This document shows positions 25,592-33,490 of a stretch of DNA of 64,000 nt, piece by piece; the first letter of the stretch is position 1, and every line of letters starts with the position of its first letter. The stretch comes from an uncultured Pseudomonadota bacterium (GTDB lineage Bacteria; Pseudomonadota; Alphaproteobacteria; Rs-D84): assembly GCA_902774285.1 (NCBI GenBank), contig CACYHO010000002.1, positions 111,498 to 175,497 on the forward strand, in the 5' to 3' direction. Below the pieces are notes generated by a model. That model saw only the letters and a list, made by a program, of their open reading frames with translations, was not told the origin of the DNA and did not search any database. Both the position numbers and the translations under genes were made by a program.

Positions 25592-26449
25592 CTAGTCAGC
25601 AAAACCAACAGACTTCAACGCATCTGGTGCCATTGAAATTCCTGTTTTTCTGGTGTTCGCTGGTCCAAGTTTTTTCAACAATTGTCCATCAACCCAAACG
25701 TCTATTGCACCAACATTACCAAATGTTGCCTTTAATTTATCTGATGCCGGCAAATAATATACATCTCCTGGTATCAACACGCGTGAAAAAACACTGTTTC
25801 CACGTGCATCTTCTATCTTTACCCAAGATTCTTTTTCAGCCTGTAATACAACACGTGATTCCTTGCGATTTTTCGTATCAAATTTTTCATGTATTGGATA
25901 TCTGAAATCTGGTTCTTTGACTGTGGCAACAACTTCCACCGTTTCTGTTGCATTTGTATCGACCACTGGTTCAGATTTTCCACCAAAAATCAACAACGAC
26001 AAAATGATGACAAATATCAATGCGGCAAAGCCTGAAGCAAACCAAATCCAATGTTTTTTCACATAATTAATAGATGTTTTAAACCATTTGAATATCGCTT
26101 CTTTATCAATTTTTATTGGTTGTTTTTGAGCATCAACAACAGGTTCTTCGTCTTCTTCTGACTCTTCTTTGATTATTCCCAATTCTTTTTTCAATTTAAG
26201 AATAACTTCATCAGGATCCAACCCCAATTCAACAGCATAACTGCGTGCAAAACCCAAAATATAAACATCTTCTGGAATAACGCGATAATTACCTTCTTCC
26301 AACGCAGTCAAGAATTCTTCTTTGATGCAAAGTAATTTAGCGATTGTGGAAATTTCACGTTTTCTGCGTCCTGTTGTACGTGCATTTTTCAACATTTCGC
26401 CTGCTGTCATATCTAACATTGGCGCAATCATTTCTTGTTGTTCATTCAT
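25592..26449 (-). CDS. rodZ: RodZ-like cytoskeletal/helix-turn-helix protein
   Basis: RodZ links the MreB cytoskeleton to wall synthesis. The 285-aa protein has an N-terminal cytoplasmic helix-turn-helix (about residues 15-85, GEMLKNARTTGRRKREISTIAK and YILGFARSYA), an acidic linker (EESEEDEEP), one transmembrane helix (about 140-160, WFASGFAALIFVIILSLLIF) and a periplasmic beta domain of the DUF4115 type (SWVKIEDARGNSVFSRVLIPG). It starts 51 bp after dusB in the same operon. Confidence 0.88.
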   Translation of the reverse strand: MNEQQEMIAPMLDMTAGEMLKNARTTGRRKREISTIAKLLCIKEEFLTALEEGNYRVIPEDVYILGFARSYAVELGLDPDEVILKLKKELGIIKEESEEDEEPVVDAQKQPIKIDKEAIFKWFKTSINYVKKHWIWFASGFAALIFVIILSLLIFGGKSEPVVDTNATETVEVVATVKEPDFRYPIHEKFDTKNRKESRVVLQAEKESWVKIEDARGNSVFSRVLIPGDVYYLPASDKLKATFGNVGAIDVWVDGQLLKKLGPANTRKTGISMAPDALKSVGFAD

Positions 26450-26500
26450 GTTTTATCCCCTTGATGTCCCTATGTTATGCCAGAAATTGTCAGATGTCAA

Positions 26501-27412
26501 TTACAGTCCCCAAAAATCTTTTATTATTTTTTTCAATTCCGTTGCGTCTGTTATTTGATTAACAGTTATGCGGAATTGTGCAGAATTGGGCATTCCAGCA
26601 GAATACCATGCAGCATGTTTTCGAAACATTGGCACCCCCGCCCTTTCACCATAATAATCAATTATCAAATCCAAATGTTCCAATGCTACGGAACCAATAT
26701 TTTCAGGTTTTTGACAAGTGCCACAAATTTCACCAATAATCCATGGTTGGCCCAACATGGCGCGCCCTATCATCGCACCATCATAGCCAAGTTTTTGCAC
26801 ACGCTCTATATCTTCAATTGTTTTCAAATCGCCGTTTGCAATAATCGGTATCGGCAAAACAGGTTTTGGTGGCAAAATGGAATTTCCAGAATACCCTTGC
26901 GCCCTGGTTCGACCATGTAATGTCACAAAAGAAGCCCCAGAAAGCGCGGCAACGCGTACCAAATCTTGCCAATCTTTATGAGCATCATCCCACCCCAAGC
27001 GTGTTTTAACAGAAACTGGTATCTTAACAGATTTTACACAACTTTCTATTATACGCCCTGCCAATGCATGATCGCGCATTAAAAATGCACCAGCACCCGC
27101 ACGTGTTGCGACTTTTGGTACAGGACAACCCATATTTATATCAATCCATTTTGCACCAGCATCTTGCAAAATTTTGGCGGCTTCACCCATCAAAGCAGGA
27201 TCCGCACCAAAAATTTGTGCACCAATATTGCCTTCATCACTATAATCGTCAAAATTACGAATACAGTTTTTATGTCCGCCAACCAAAGAATGACAAGATA
27301 TCATTTCTGTCACCATAGAAACATCTGGCGCGAAACCACACAAAATCTTTCGGAATGGTTTATCTGTTATTCCAGCAAGTGGCGCAGTAAAAATTTGATT
27401 ATTACTAAACAT
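26501..27412 (-). CDS. dusB: tRNA-dihydrouridine synthase (DusB type)
   Basis: This FMN enzyme reduces uridine in the tRNA D-loop. Seen are APLAGITDKPFR at the N-terminus, the active-site cysteine in NMGCPVPKV, KTRLGWDD, LHGRTRAQGYSG and IANGDL, plus the C-terminal helical domain. The ATG at 27412 (303 aa) starts the conserved region and has a -10 box 7 nt upstream; longer forms would run into the divergent ftsB-like gene. It leads the dusB-rodZ-uvrA run. Confidence 0.92.
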   Translation of the reverse strand: MFSNNQIFTAPLAGITDKPFRKILCGFAPDVSMVTEMISCHSLVGGHKNCIRNFDDYSDEGNIGAQIFGADPALMGEAAKILQDAGAKWIDINMGCPVPKVATRAGAGAFLMRDHALAGRIIESCVKSVKIPVSVKTRLGWDDAHKDWQDLVRVAALSGASFVTLHGRTRAQGYSGNSILPPKPVLPIPIIANGDLKTIEDIERVQKLGYDGAMIGRAMLGQPWIIGEICGTCQKPENIGSVALEHLDLIIDYYGERAGVPMFRKHAAWYSAGMPNSAQFRITVNQITDATELKKIIKDFWGL

Positions 27413-27424
27413 TTGTGATATAAT
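27395..27424 (+). promoter_or_regulatory. ftsB promoter, leaderless geometry
   Basis: TTGATT (27395-27400), an 18-bp spacer and TATAAT (27419-27424) are followed by 7 nt and the ATG at 27432. No ribosome-binding site is present. Confidence 0.6.
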
Positions 27425-27448
27425 AGACGACATGAAGGAAAAAATCAA
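27420..27448 (-). promoter_or_regulatory. dusB promoter, overlapping and divergent
   Basis: On the minus strand TTGATT (27448-27443), a 17-bp spacer and TATTAT (27425-27420) place the start next to the dusB ATG at 27412. Its -10 box shares bases with that of ftsB, and its -35 lies inside the ftsB coding region. Confidence 0.55.
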
Positions 27449-27764
27449 AAATTTCTTTGAATTCTTAAAAAGCGCTTGGACCGAAAGTTCTCGCGGCAAG
27501 ATTGGTATCATTTTGATGATACTTTCTTTGTTCTTTTTTGTGCGTTTATTTTATGGAACGCGCAATATTCAAAGTTTTGTTATAAACGCATGGAATCTGA
27601 ACCATGAACGTGCTGAATTAGCGGTGGCGCAGAAAAAATTAAAACAAATTCAAAATCATATTTATTTGTTGCAACACCCGAATTCTTCATCTGATTATAT
27701 CGAAGAATTGGGGTTGCAAACATTGAATTTGGGCGACAGCGATTTCAAAGAATTAAAATATTAA
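27432..27764 (+). CDS. ftsB: Septum formation initiator, FtsB/DivIC-like
   Basis: A 110-aa bitopic protein with a basic cytoplasmic N-terminus, one transmembrane helix (about residues 24-42, IGIILMILSLFFFVRLFYG) and a periplasmic coiled coil (NHERAELAVAQKKLKQIQNHI), the layout of FtsB/DivIC proteins that recruit and activate the FtsQLB divisome complex. It ends overlapping the convergent tspO by 4 bp. The symbol is assigned by architecture; sequence identity in this family is always low. Confidence 0.72.
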   Translation: MKEKIKNFFEFLKSAWTESSRGKIGIILMILSLFFFVRLFYGTRNIQSFVINAWNLNHERAELAVAQKKLKQIQNHIYLLQHPNSSSDYIEELGLQTLNLGDSDFKELKY

Positions 27765-28243
27765 TTCAAATATAGAATCATCCCGTTTAAATAAAAAGCA
27801 AACATTAACCATATTATATATGGAACTACCAACCAGAACGACAAATGGCTAATTCTGAAGAATGCACGTGCCATAAATATAGCCGTGATAAGTAGTGCAG
27901 TTAATATTACAAGTGCAACTTCTGGTAATTGTGCCCCAAAGAACGCAAAAGACCATAAAAAGTTAAAAACTATATTTATCGCAAATAAAATATATGCAGT
28001 TGTTTTATCATATCTGTTGTTTGTATTTGTTTTTTGCATGATAAAAAATAATGCCATACCAATTAAAAAATATAAAACTGTCCAAACAGCCGAAAACACC
28101 CACCCTTCTGGTGTAAGCACAGAATGATTTAGTGTGTTGTACCATGCGTTTTGACCAGTGCTGATTGGTGCAAAAAACAAACCAAGCAAACCAGGTAAAA
28201 ACGATAAAAACATTGCAAATAAAAATTTTAAAAATGTTATCAT
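27761..28243 (-). CDS. tspO: TspO/MBR family membrane protein
   Basis: 160 aa forming five transmembrane helices. The conserved WYNTLNHSVLTPEGWVFSAVW and LYFLIGMALF match the TspO tryptophan-rich sensory family, and NFLWSFAFFG the fourth helix. TspO proteins bind porphyrins and regulate tetrapyrrole or stress responses in bacteria. The ligand here is unknown. It has a GGAGATTAC-type leader and runs toward ftsB. Confidence 0.88.
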   Translation of the reverse strand: MITFLKFLFAMFLSFLPGLLGLFFAPISTGQNAWYNTLNHSVLTPEGWVFSAVWTVLYFLIGMALFFIMQKTNTNNRYDKTTAYILFAINIVFNFLWSFAFFGAQLPEVALVILTALLITAIFMARAFFRISHLSFWLVVPYIIWLMFAFYLNGMILYLN

Positions 28244-28333
28244 TGTAATCTCCTTTGGTTATCAAAATTATAACATCATCATATAAAACAAACCTATTGG
28301 AAAGATTTCTTAGGAAAACAGCAGAAAATATGA

Positions 28334-28416
28334 TATAATATATGAAAGTTGAAAAAATCGTGGCATGCGGTTATTTCACACTTGTCTAAAAAAAACCGTC
28401 AAACGACGGTTTTTTT
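28334..28416 (+). ncRNA. Candidate short RNA ended by a terminator
   Basis: A TATAAT at 28334-28339 is followed about 50 nt later by a strong hairpin with a T-run (28388-28416), and there is no coding gene in between. The predicted transcript of about 65-70 nt would start near 28346. The -35 is weak (TTCTTA at a 21-bp spacing). A 15-codon ATG frame at 28342 begins upstream of the predicted start and is probably fortuitous. The family is not recognised. Confidence 0.35.
28388..28416. terminator. Bidirectional terminator at the comM 3' end
   Basis: The ACCGTC/GACGGT stem with an AAAC loop is extended by A and T runs. It overlaps the comM stop codon and would also end the candidate short RNA. 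Confidence 0.8.
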
Positions 28417-29938
28417 AGTGTTTAACCCCATATTTTCCGCGGTTTATCGGACGATAAGATAAAGCTTCTGCCAAATCAGATATATTTATATTATCATCGC
28501 CACGCAAATCGGCAATCGTTCGTGCGATTCGTTTTATACGATTATAACCACGTGCAGACATTCCCATTTTTTCCGCCGCAGTGTTCAAAAAGTTTGTTAA
28601 TTCATCACTTAACACAACATATTTATCCATATCGCCGCCATCCAACAGCGCGTTAACATAACCCTGACGCACAATCTGACGATTACGTGCAGCAACAACA
28701 CGTTCACGAATTTGCGCACTGGTTTCAACAGGAACATTATTTGTATTATTCATTTCCCATGGATTAACAGCATCAACATCAACATGCAAATCTATTCTGT
28801 CCAATAATGGGCCAGATATTTTATTTTGGTATGCTTCTGCGCATCTTGGCGCACGCGAACAAGACAAAGCCGCGTTTCCCAAATGCCCACATGGACACGG
28901 ATTCATCGCGGCAATCAATTGAAAATGCGCAGGATATGTCGCGTTTCTTTTTGCACGCGATATAACAATCTTTCCTGATTCCATTGGCTGACGCAAAATT
29001 TCCAAAGTTGCGCGATTAAATTCTGGTAATTCATCAAGAAACAAAACACCATTATGTGCCAAAGATATTTCACCAGGACGCGCATCAGAACCACCACCCG
29101 CCAAAGCAACTGCACTGGCCGTGTGATGAACACTGCGAAACGGACGATTAGATACCAAAGATTGATTGTCCAATTTTCCAGCAATAGAATAAATTATAGA
29201 TGTTTCTAAAATTTCATTCGCTGTCATTTCTGGCATTATCGTTGGCAAACGCGAAGCCAACATTGTTTTACCAGATCCCGGGGGACCAATCATCAACATT
29301 GCGTGTCCACCAGCTGCGGCAATTTCCAGCGCACGCTTTGCAGATTCTTGACCATGCACTTCTGATAAATCGCCAATTTTTTCACTTTCATTTATTGGTG
29401 TTGCCATTGGTGGCAATGGTAAAATTTGCGCACCTTTGAAATGATTTATTAAATCCAGAACATGATTTGGCGCAAGTATATTTGTGTGGCCTGCCCAACG
29501 CGCTTCTGACCCCTGACAGCCCGGACAAATGATACCCATATTGTTATGATTGGCCCAAACACTGGCCGCCAAAACACCACTGGTTCTGACAATAACACCA
29601 TCAAGACCTATTTCTCCAATAATCACATATTTAGAAATTTCATCTTCTGGTAATACGCCCATAGCACATAATATTCCGCACAAAATTGGCAAATCAAAAT
29701 GTGAACCACTTTTTTCAATATCAGCCGGCGATAAATTGACAGTTAGTTTTTTCGCAGGCAAAGATAAATTCAATGCGGACAAAGCATTACGAATTCTTTC
29801 CGCAGATTCTTTAACGGCACGATCGGCCAAACCGATGATATTAAATTCTGGTTTTGCAAAACCCGCAGACAATTGAATTTGAACATCTATCTTTGTGATG
29901 TCCATACCATTAAAAATTATTGAACTTAAATTTATCAT
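28415..29938 (-). CDS. comM: ComM/YifB Mg-chelatase-like AAA+ helicase
   Basis: 507 aa. An N-terminal ChlI-like domain (FNIIGLADRAVKESAERIR, LPAKKLTVNLSPAD) precedes an AAA+ core with Walker A GPPGSGKTMLA, Walker B GVLFLDELPEF and the zinc-type segment MNPCPCGHLG. ComM promotes branch migration during uptake and integration of transforming DNA, and homologues are widespread in non-transformable bacteria. A promoter ends 7 nt before the ATG. No com operon is adjacent. Confidence 0.92.
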   Translation of the reverse strand: MINLSSIIFNGMDITKIDVQIQLSAGFAKPEFNIIGLADRAVKESAERIRNALSALNLSLPAKKLTVNLSPADIEKSGSHFDLPILCGILCAMGVLPEDEISKYVIIGEIGLDGVIVRTSGVLAASVWANHNNMGIICPGCQGSEARWAGHTNILAPNHVLDLINHFKGAQILPLPPMATPINESEKIGDLSEVHGQESAKRALEIAAAGGHAMLMIGPPGSGKTMLASRLPTIMPEMTANEILETSIIYSIAGKLDNQSLVSNRPFRSVHHTASAVALAGGGSDARPGEISLAHNGVLFLDELPEFNRATLEILRQPMESGKIVISRAKRNATYPAHFQLIAAMNPCPCGHLGNAALSCSRAPRCAEAYQNKISGPLLDRIDLHVDVDAVNPWEMNNTNNVPVETSAQIRERVVAARNRQIVRQGYVNALLDGGDMDKYVVLSDELTNFLNTAAEKMGMSARGYNRIKRIARTIADLRGDDNINISDLAEALSYRPINRGKYGVKH

Positions 29939-29945
29939 ACGGACA

Positions 29946-29973
29946 TATTAAAACTTGCGCTGGCGCTTTTCAA
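29946..29973 (-). promoter_or_regulatory. comM promoter, leaderless geometry
   Basis: On the minus strand TTGAAA (29973-29968), a 16-bp spacer and TTAATA (29951-29946) are followed by 7 nt and the ATG at 29938, without a ribosome-binding site. Confidence 0.5.
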
Positions 29974-30009
29974 GGTATAAAATGGCTTTGATAAAAAAAG
30001 GAAAAAAGA

Positions 30010-30894
30010 ATGCCAGCAAAAAATCACAATGCCGCACGTGAATGGTTTGACACGATATTTTACGGTGGGCTTATTGCTATTATATTTCGCAGTTTGTTAT
30101 TGGAACCATTTAATATTCCATCTGGATCAATGATACCATCACTTCATGTTGGGGATCATATATTTGTTCAAAAATGGAATTATGGGTATTCACGTTATTC
30201 GTTTCCATTTGGTTCTTGGAATTTATGGAATGGTCGTTTTTGGGCAAAACACGAACCAAAAGCTGGCGACATTATTGTTTTCCGCAAACCAGATGCCAAT
30301 GTTGAATATGTAAAAAGATTGATTGGTGTTCCGGGCGATACAATTCAAATGAAAGATGGACGTTTATATATCAACGGCAAAATGGTTGAAAGAAAAAATC
30401 CACGTCCATATATAATTGCTAATTTACCAAAATCTATGCGCAGTGTCGGCTATTACAAAGACACTATGTCTATCAAGGGTAACAAAATTTGGATAGATAA
30501 TAAGCCTGCACCATTTAATTACACAATTGAATATAAATCTGACAGAATATGTCAAATGTCGCCATATGAATGCGGTGTATTTAACGCAACTGAATATACC
30601 GAAGTTTTACCAAACGGCGTTGAACACAGCATTATCGAAATGACTGACACCGCACCATTGGATAACACAGAAATATTCACTGTCCCAGAAAAACATTTAT
30701 TCTTTATGGGCGATAATCGCGACAACAGCGCTGATTCACGCACACCTGCGGTATCATATGTTTCACGCGACAATGTATTGGGACGCGTATGGTTTGTATG
30801 GTATTCACATAATTATTATTCACCAATGTTTGCGGTATGGAATTGGGGCAACAAAATCCGTTGGGACAGAATTGGCATGGGGAAAAGACAATGA
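30010..30894 (+). CDS. lepB: Signal peptidase I
   Basis: LepB cleaves signal peptides of exported proteins at the inner membrane. One N-terminal membrane segment (FYGGLIAIIFRSLLLEPF) is followed by the catalytic Ser box IPSGSMIPSL, the catalytic Lys in EYVKRLIGVPGD, and the box E motif MGDNRDNSADSR. 294 aa is typical. AAGGAAAAAAG precedes the ATG. A TATAAA at 29976-29981 is the likely -10. It overlaps rnc by 4 bp (ATGA). The many exported proteins in this window are its substrates. Confidence 0.96.
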   Translation: MPAKNHNAAREWFDTIFYGGLIAIIFRSLLLEPFNIPSGSMIPSLHVGDHIFVQKWNYGYSRYSFPFGSWNLWNGRFWAKHEPKAGDIIVFRKPDANVEYVKRLIGVPGDTIQMKDGRLYINGKMVERKNPRPYIIANLPKSMRSVGYYKDTMSIKGNKIWIDNKPAPFNYTIEYKSDRICQMSPYECGVFNATEYTEVLPNGVEHSIIEMTDTAPLDNTEIFTVPEKHLFFMGDNRDNSADSRTPAVSYVSRDNVLGRVWFVWYSHNYYSPMFAVWNWGNKIRWDRIGMGKRQ

Positions 30895-31520
30895 AATTAA
30901 ATTATGAATTTAAAAATATAGAATTATTAAATTTGGCCCTTACCCAAAGTGGTATTGATTCAAAACATAATAATGAAAGACTGGAATTTATTGGTGATCG
31001 TGTTCTGGGATTGTCTGTTGCGGCAATGTTATATGAAATGTATCCAGATGAACCAGAAGGTAACTTGGCGCGCCGCCATGCATTCTTGGTATCCACAGAT
31101 ACACTGGCACGCGTTGCTGTTGATATTGAATTGGAAAAACACTTGCGTCATGGCCATATGACCGGCGGGAAAACAAACCATATTCTTGCAAATGCAATGG
31201 AAGCTATTTTGGGTGCAATATTTCTTGATTCTGGGTTTGAAATTGCGCGTGAAATAATAACAGATATATGGCACGATTTGGCTTCTGCCGAAATAGTTGC
31301 ACCAAAAGATGCAAAAACCACATTGCAAGAATTTGTTCAGAAAAACGGTCATGGCGATTTGCCAATATATGAATACAACGAACCAACCGGCGCATCACAC
31401 AATCCTGAATTTACTGTGACAGTAACGGCATTGGGAAAATCTGCGATTGGGGTTGGCGCGTCCAAAAAATTGGCCAGTTTAGATGCCGCAGAAAAATTAT
31501 TAAAAGTCCTTGCAATTTAA
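30891..31520 (+). CDS. rnc: Ribonuclease III
   Basis: RNase III processes double-stranded RNA such as rRNA precursors. The signature NERLEFIGDRVLGL holds the first acidic residues, and NAMEAILGAIFLD the catalytic Glu. The C-terminal 70 residues are a double-stranded-RNA-binding domain ending GVGASKKLASLDAAEKLL. 209 aa from the ATG at 30891, which overlaps the lepB stop. era, the usual next gene, is replaced by secG. Confidence 0.95.
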   Translation: MKLNYEFKNIELLNLALTQSGIDSKHNNERLEFIGDRVLGLSVAAMLYEMYPDEPEGNLARRHAFLVSTDTLARVAVDIELEKHLRHGHMTGGKTNHILANAMEAILGAIFLDSGFEIAREIITDIWHDLASAEIVAPKDAKTTLQEFVQKNGHGDLPIYEYNEPTGASHNPEFTVTVTALGKSAIGVGASKKLASLDAAEKLLKVLAI

Positions 31521-31562
31521 GGGGCCGATTATTACAATCTTTAAAAACCAAAGGAAAAAGAT

Positions 31563-31946
31563 ATGTTTTCAATTTTATTAATTTTATTAGTTATTGTCGC
31601 AGTTTTAATGACTGGTTTGATCTTGTTACAAAAATCAGAAGGTTCTGGAATGTCTGGATCATCTGCTGCATCTATGTTTGGTGGTGTATTAACAGGATCA
31701 GCAGCAGGGAACTTTTTAACAAAAACAACTGCGATTTTGGCGACTGTATTTTTCGTTCTTTGCGCCCTGCTTTCATTGGTTGTTGCAAAGACAGATATTG
31801 CGGGCACACATCAATCTGGATTGCGTAATGAATTGACGGCCGAAGAAAAAGCGGCCCAACCATTACAAACACCAATCGCAACAGAATCTGAACCGGCCAG
31901 TGTTGAAACAAAAGAACCTGCAAAAACAGATTCCAAGAAAAAATAA
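31563..31946 (+). CDS. secG: Protein translocase subunit SecG
   Basis: 127 aa. Two transmembrane helices flank the conserved LLQKSEGSGMSG...GVLTGSAAGNFLTKTTAILA segment of SecG, the small partner of SecYE. The C-terminal tail (from about residue 85) is an Ala/Glu/Pro/Lys-rich extension. AAAGGAAAAAG precedes the ATG. It lies 42 bp after rnc, so lepB, rnc and secG are probably one export/RNA operon. Confidence 0.92.
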   Translation: MFSILLILLVIVAVLMTGLILLQKSEGSGMSGSSAASMFGGVLTGSAAGNFLTKTTAILATVFFVLCALLSLVVAKTDIAGTHQSGLRNELTAEEKAAQPLQTPIATESEPASVETKEPAKTDSKKK

Positions 31947-31962
31947 TTCATTTGTAATTTAA

Positions 31963-31992
31963 AAACACCGCCCGTTTGGGCGGTTGTTTTTT
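31963..31992. terminator. Terminator after secG
   Basis: The CACCGCCC/GGGCGGTTG stem is followed by a six-T run, downstream of secG and upstream of the convergent small gene at 32004. Confidence 0.75.
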
Positions 31993-32003
31993 ATTGGTTA
32001 CTA

Positions 32004-32261
32004 TTATTTCTTTTTAGATTTTGCTGATTTTTTAGCAGGCGCTTTTTTTGCGACTGGTTTAGAAGCAGCAGGCATCTTTTTATATTCTGCATATAACAAT
32101 GCAATGCATACATAGACTACCAATGCAGAAATTGCAGTGAATATGCCAGCAATCAAATCACCACCAGCAAAATACATAAACAAAATCAAACCAAACACCA
32201 AAATTACAGTATATGCAATGTTGGCTGCAAATAATTTACCCAATTTTTCAAAGAATTTCAT
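32004..32261 (-). CDS. Small membrane protein with Lys/Ala-rich tail
   Basis: 85 aa. Two hydrophobic helices (about residues 12-32 and 38-58) are followed by a basic tail of AKKxAKKSAKSKKK type. GGGGG before the ATG is a good ribosome-binding site and supports a real gene. The tail resembles the basic end of the MscL here. Function not recognised. Confidence 0.6.
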   Translation of the reverse strand: MKFFEKLGKLFAANIAYTVILVFGLILFMYFAGGDLIAGIFTAISALVVYVCIALLYAEYKKMPAASKPVAKKAPAKKSAKSKKK

Positions 32262-32323
32262 TATTTCCCCCTTTTGTTCATCTTTAATTATAACATAAAA
32301 AAATAATCTGTGAATAAAAAAAG

Positions 32324-32357
32324 TGTCGCAAATAAATTCGCGACACTGTAAGCAACA
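32324..32357 (-). terminator. Terminator after the bactofilin-like membrane protein
   Basis: A perfect 8-bp stem AGTGTCGC/GCGACACT around a 10-nt loop is followed on the minus strand by a run of seven T. Confidence 0.85.
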
Positions 32358-32370
32358 ACAAAGAAGTCTT

Positions 32371-33132
32371 TTATAAAATTATTTGACCGTTTATTTTGGT
32401 ACCTTCTGGTAATGGACCAAAAGAAGATTCACGGTTAACATATACATTTCCATTTACTTTGAATTTGCCACAAAAGTTCACTTTGTTAACATTGCGGATA
32501 AACAAGTGACCGTTTATTTTTGCGTCACATGGAATTGTATATTTACGCATATTTTGAATATACAAATTACCGTTAACTTTTACACCATTTGATAAAACTG
32601 GTGCGCCTGGATATTTTTCAACGATAACATCACCTGACAATGTTTGTTGTGGTAATTCGTCGGCGGGAACAGACAATTCACGAATAATTTCTGGTTTTGC
32701 AACACCAACTGTTCTGATTTTTGGTGTGATGTTTGTTTGTGAATCAATTTTTACCGGCAAAACAGTACTGTATTTGCGTTTAACAACACGGCGTTCGTCG
32801 ACTGGTTGTTTCGCTTTTTGTTGTGTCATTATAATATTTGATTTGTTGTTTGATGCAACCGCTTTGTCACATTTGTTGCAACGAACAAAATCTGAAATAA
32901 GTGACAAGAACAATACAATTATCGCAACCAATAATGTCAAATTAACCATGCCAACTATATCAATAGATTTTAACCAATTCCATATTGCGCGGCATACGCG
33001 GCAAATCAAACGCCATAACCATTTAATTGCACGAATCGGGAAAGCCAACACTTTCTTGAACCATTGTTTAATGTTTTGCTTGCGCGCTTTGCGTGACGCA
33101 TTTTTCATTTTTACAGATTTATTATTATTCAT
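32371..33132 (-). CDS. Membrane-anchored protein with polymer-forming (bactofilin-like) repeats
   Basis: 253 aa from the ATG at 33132, which has AAAGGAT upstream. A very basic, Trp-rich N-terminus precedes one transmembrane helix (about 62-84, VNLTLLVAIIVLFLSLI), a short CNKC motif and a linker. Four beta repeats (VKVNGNLYI, AKINGHLFI, FKVNGNVYV, TKINGQIIL) follow, spaced about 23-28 residues. The repeats recall bactofilin or polymer-forming domains but would face the periplasm if the helix is inserted in the usual way. Longer in-frame starts run into the tRNA remnant and are rejected. Confidence 0.65.
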   Translation of the reverse strand: MNNNKSVKMKNASRKARKQNIKQWFKKVLAFPIRAIKWLWRLICRVCRAIWNWLKSIDIVGMVNLTLLVAIIVLFLSLISDFVRCNKCDKAVASNNKSNIIMTQQKAKQPVDERRVVKRKYSTVLPVKIDSQTNITPKIRTVGVAKPEIIRELSVPADELPQQTLSGDVIVEKYPGAPVLSNGVKVNGNLYIQNMRKYTIPCDAKINGHLFIRNVNKVNFCGKFKVNGNVYVNRESSFGPLPEGTKINGQIIL

Positions 33133-33163
33133 TTTAAATCCTTTTTTGTGTTTGTTTACTACA

Positions 33164-33191
33164 AATATAGACAATATATTTAATTTGTCAA
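33164..33191 (-). promoter_or_regulatory. Promoter of the bactofilin-like membrane protein gene
   Basis: On the minus strand a perfect -35 TTGACA (33191-33186), a 16-bp spacer and TATATT (33169-33164) lie about 30 bp before the start codon. Confidence 0.65.
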
Positions 33192-33211
33192 GCACTTTTG
33201 TCAAAAAATTA

Positions 33212-33235
33212 AAACCGACAAAAAACGGTCGGTTT
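33212..33235 (-). terminator. Terminator after the tRNA-Arg remnant
   Basis: AAACCGAC/GTCGGTTT stem with an A-rich loop. It sits next to the tRNA 3'-end copy exactly as the second hairpin sits next to the intact tRNA-Arg. Confidence 0.65.
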
Positions 33236-33261
33236 AATTTGTGGCGCGCCCAGCAGGACTC
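33231..33261 (-). repeat. Duplicated 3' end of tRNA-Arg with its flank
   Basis: These 31 bp repeat 33386-33416 with one mismatch, 155 bp apart. They comprise the last 16 nt of the tRNA-Arg sequence, the discriminator base and CCA, plus about 11 bp of flank. The rest of a tRNA is missing, so this is a remnant or an attachment-site-like repeat. The approximately 120 bp between the copies are more GC-rich than the surroundings. Confidence 0.75.
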
Positions 33262-33365
33262 CCTCGGCATAAAATGCCTACGGGGCAATCGTAACGGTTT
33301 CGGTGCGCTTTGCTGCCAAAACCTACTGCTTGTCGAAGGTTCTCGTCCTGGGGCTTACAACATAA

Positions 33366-33390
33366 ATAAAACCACCCAAATGGGTGGTTT
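33366..33390 (-). terminator. Terminator after tRNA-Arg
   Basis: AAACCACCC/GGGTGGTTT stem with an AAAT loop and T-rich end on the minus strand. Confidence 0.8.
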
Positions 33391-33396
33391 AATTTA

Positions 33397-33473
33397 TGGC
33401 GCGCCCAGCAGGACTCGAACCTGCAACCCACAGATTAGAAATCTGTTGCTCTATCCAATTGAGCCATGGGCGC
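33397..33473 (-). tRNA. tRNA-Arg (anticodon TCT)
   Basis: The acceptor stem GCGCCCA/TGGGCGC is perfect, the D arm is GCTC...GAGC, and the anticodon stem ACAGA/TCTGT encloses TTTCTAA, giving anticodon TCT. The T arm is GCAGG-TTCGAGT-CCTGC. Discriminator G and CCA are encoded. It lies 17 bp beyond the tyrS stop, on the same strand. Confidence 0.95.
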
Positions 33474-33490
33474 AACGAAGGGATTCTAAA

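Noticed and set aside
28342..28389. 15-codon mini-ORF in the candidate small RNA
   Set aside because: Its ATG lies before the predicted transcription start and has no ribosome-binding site.
33234..33431. 65-aa minus-strand frame across the tRNA-Arg region
   Set aside because: It is a translation of the tRNA 3' end and its duplicate, a common false gene.
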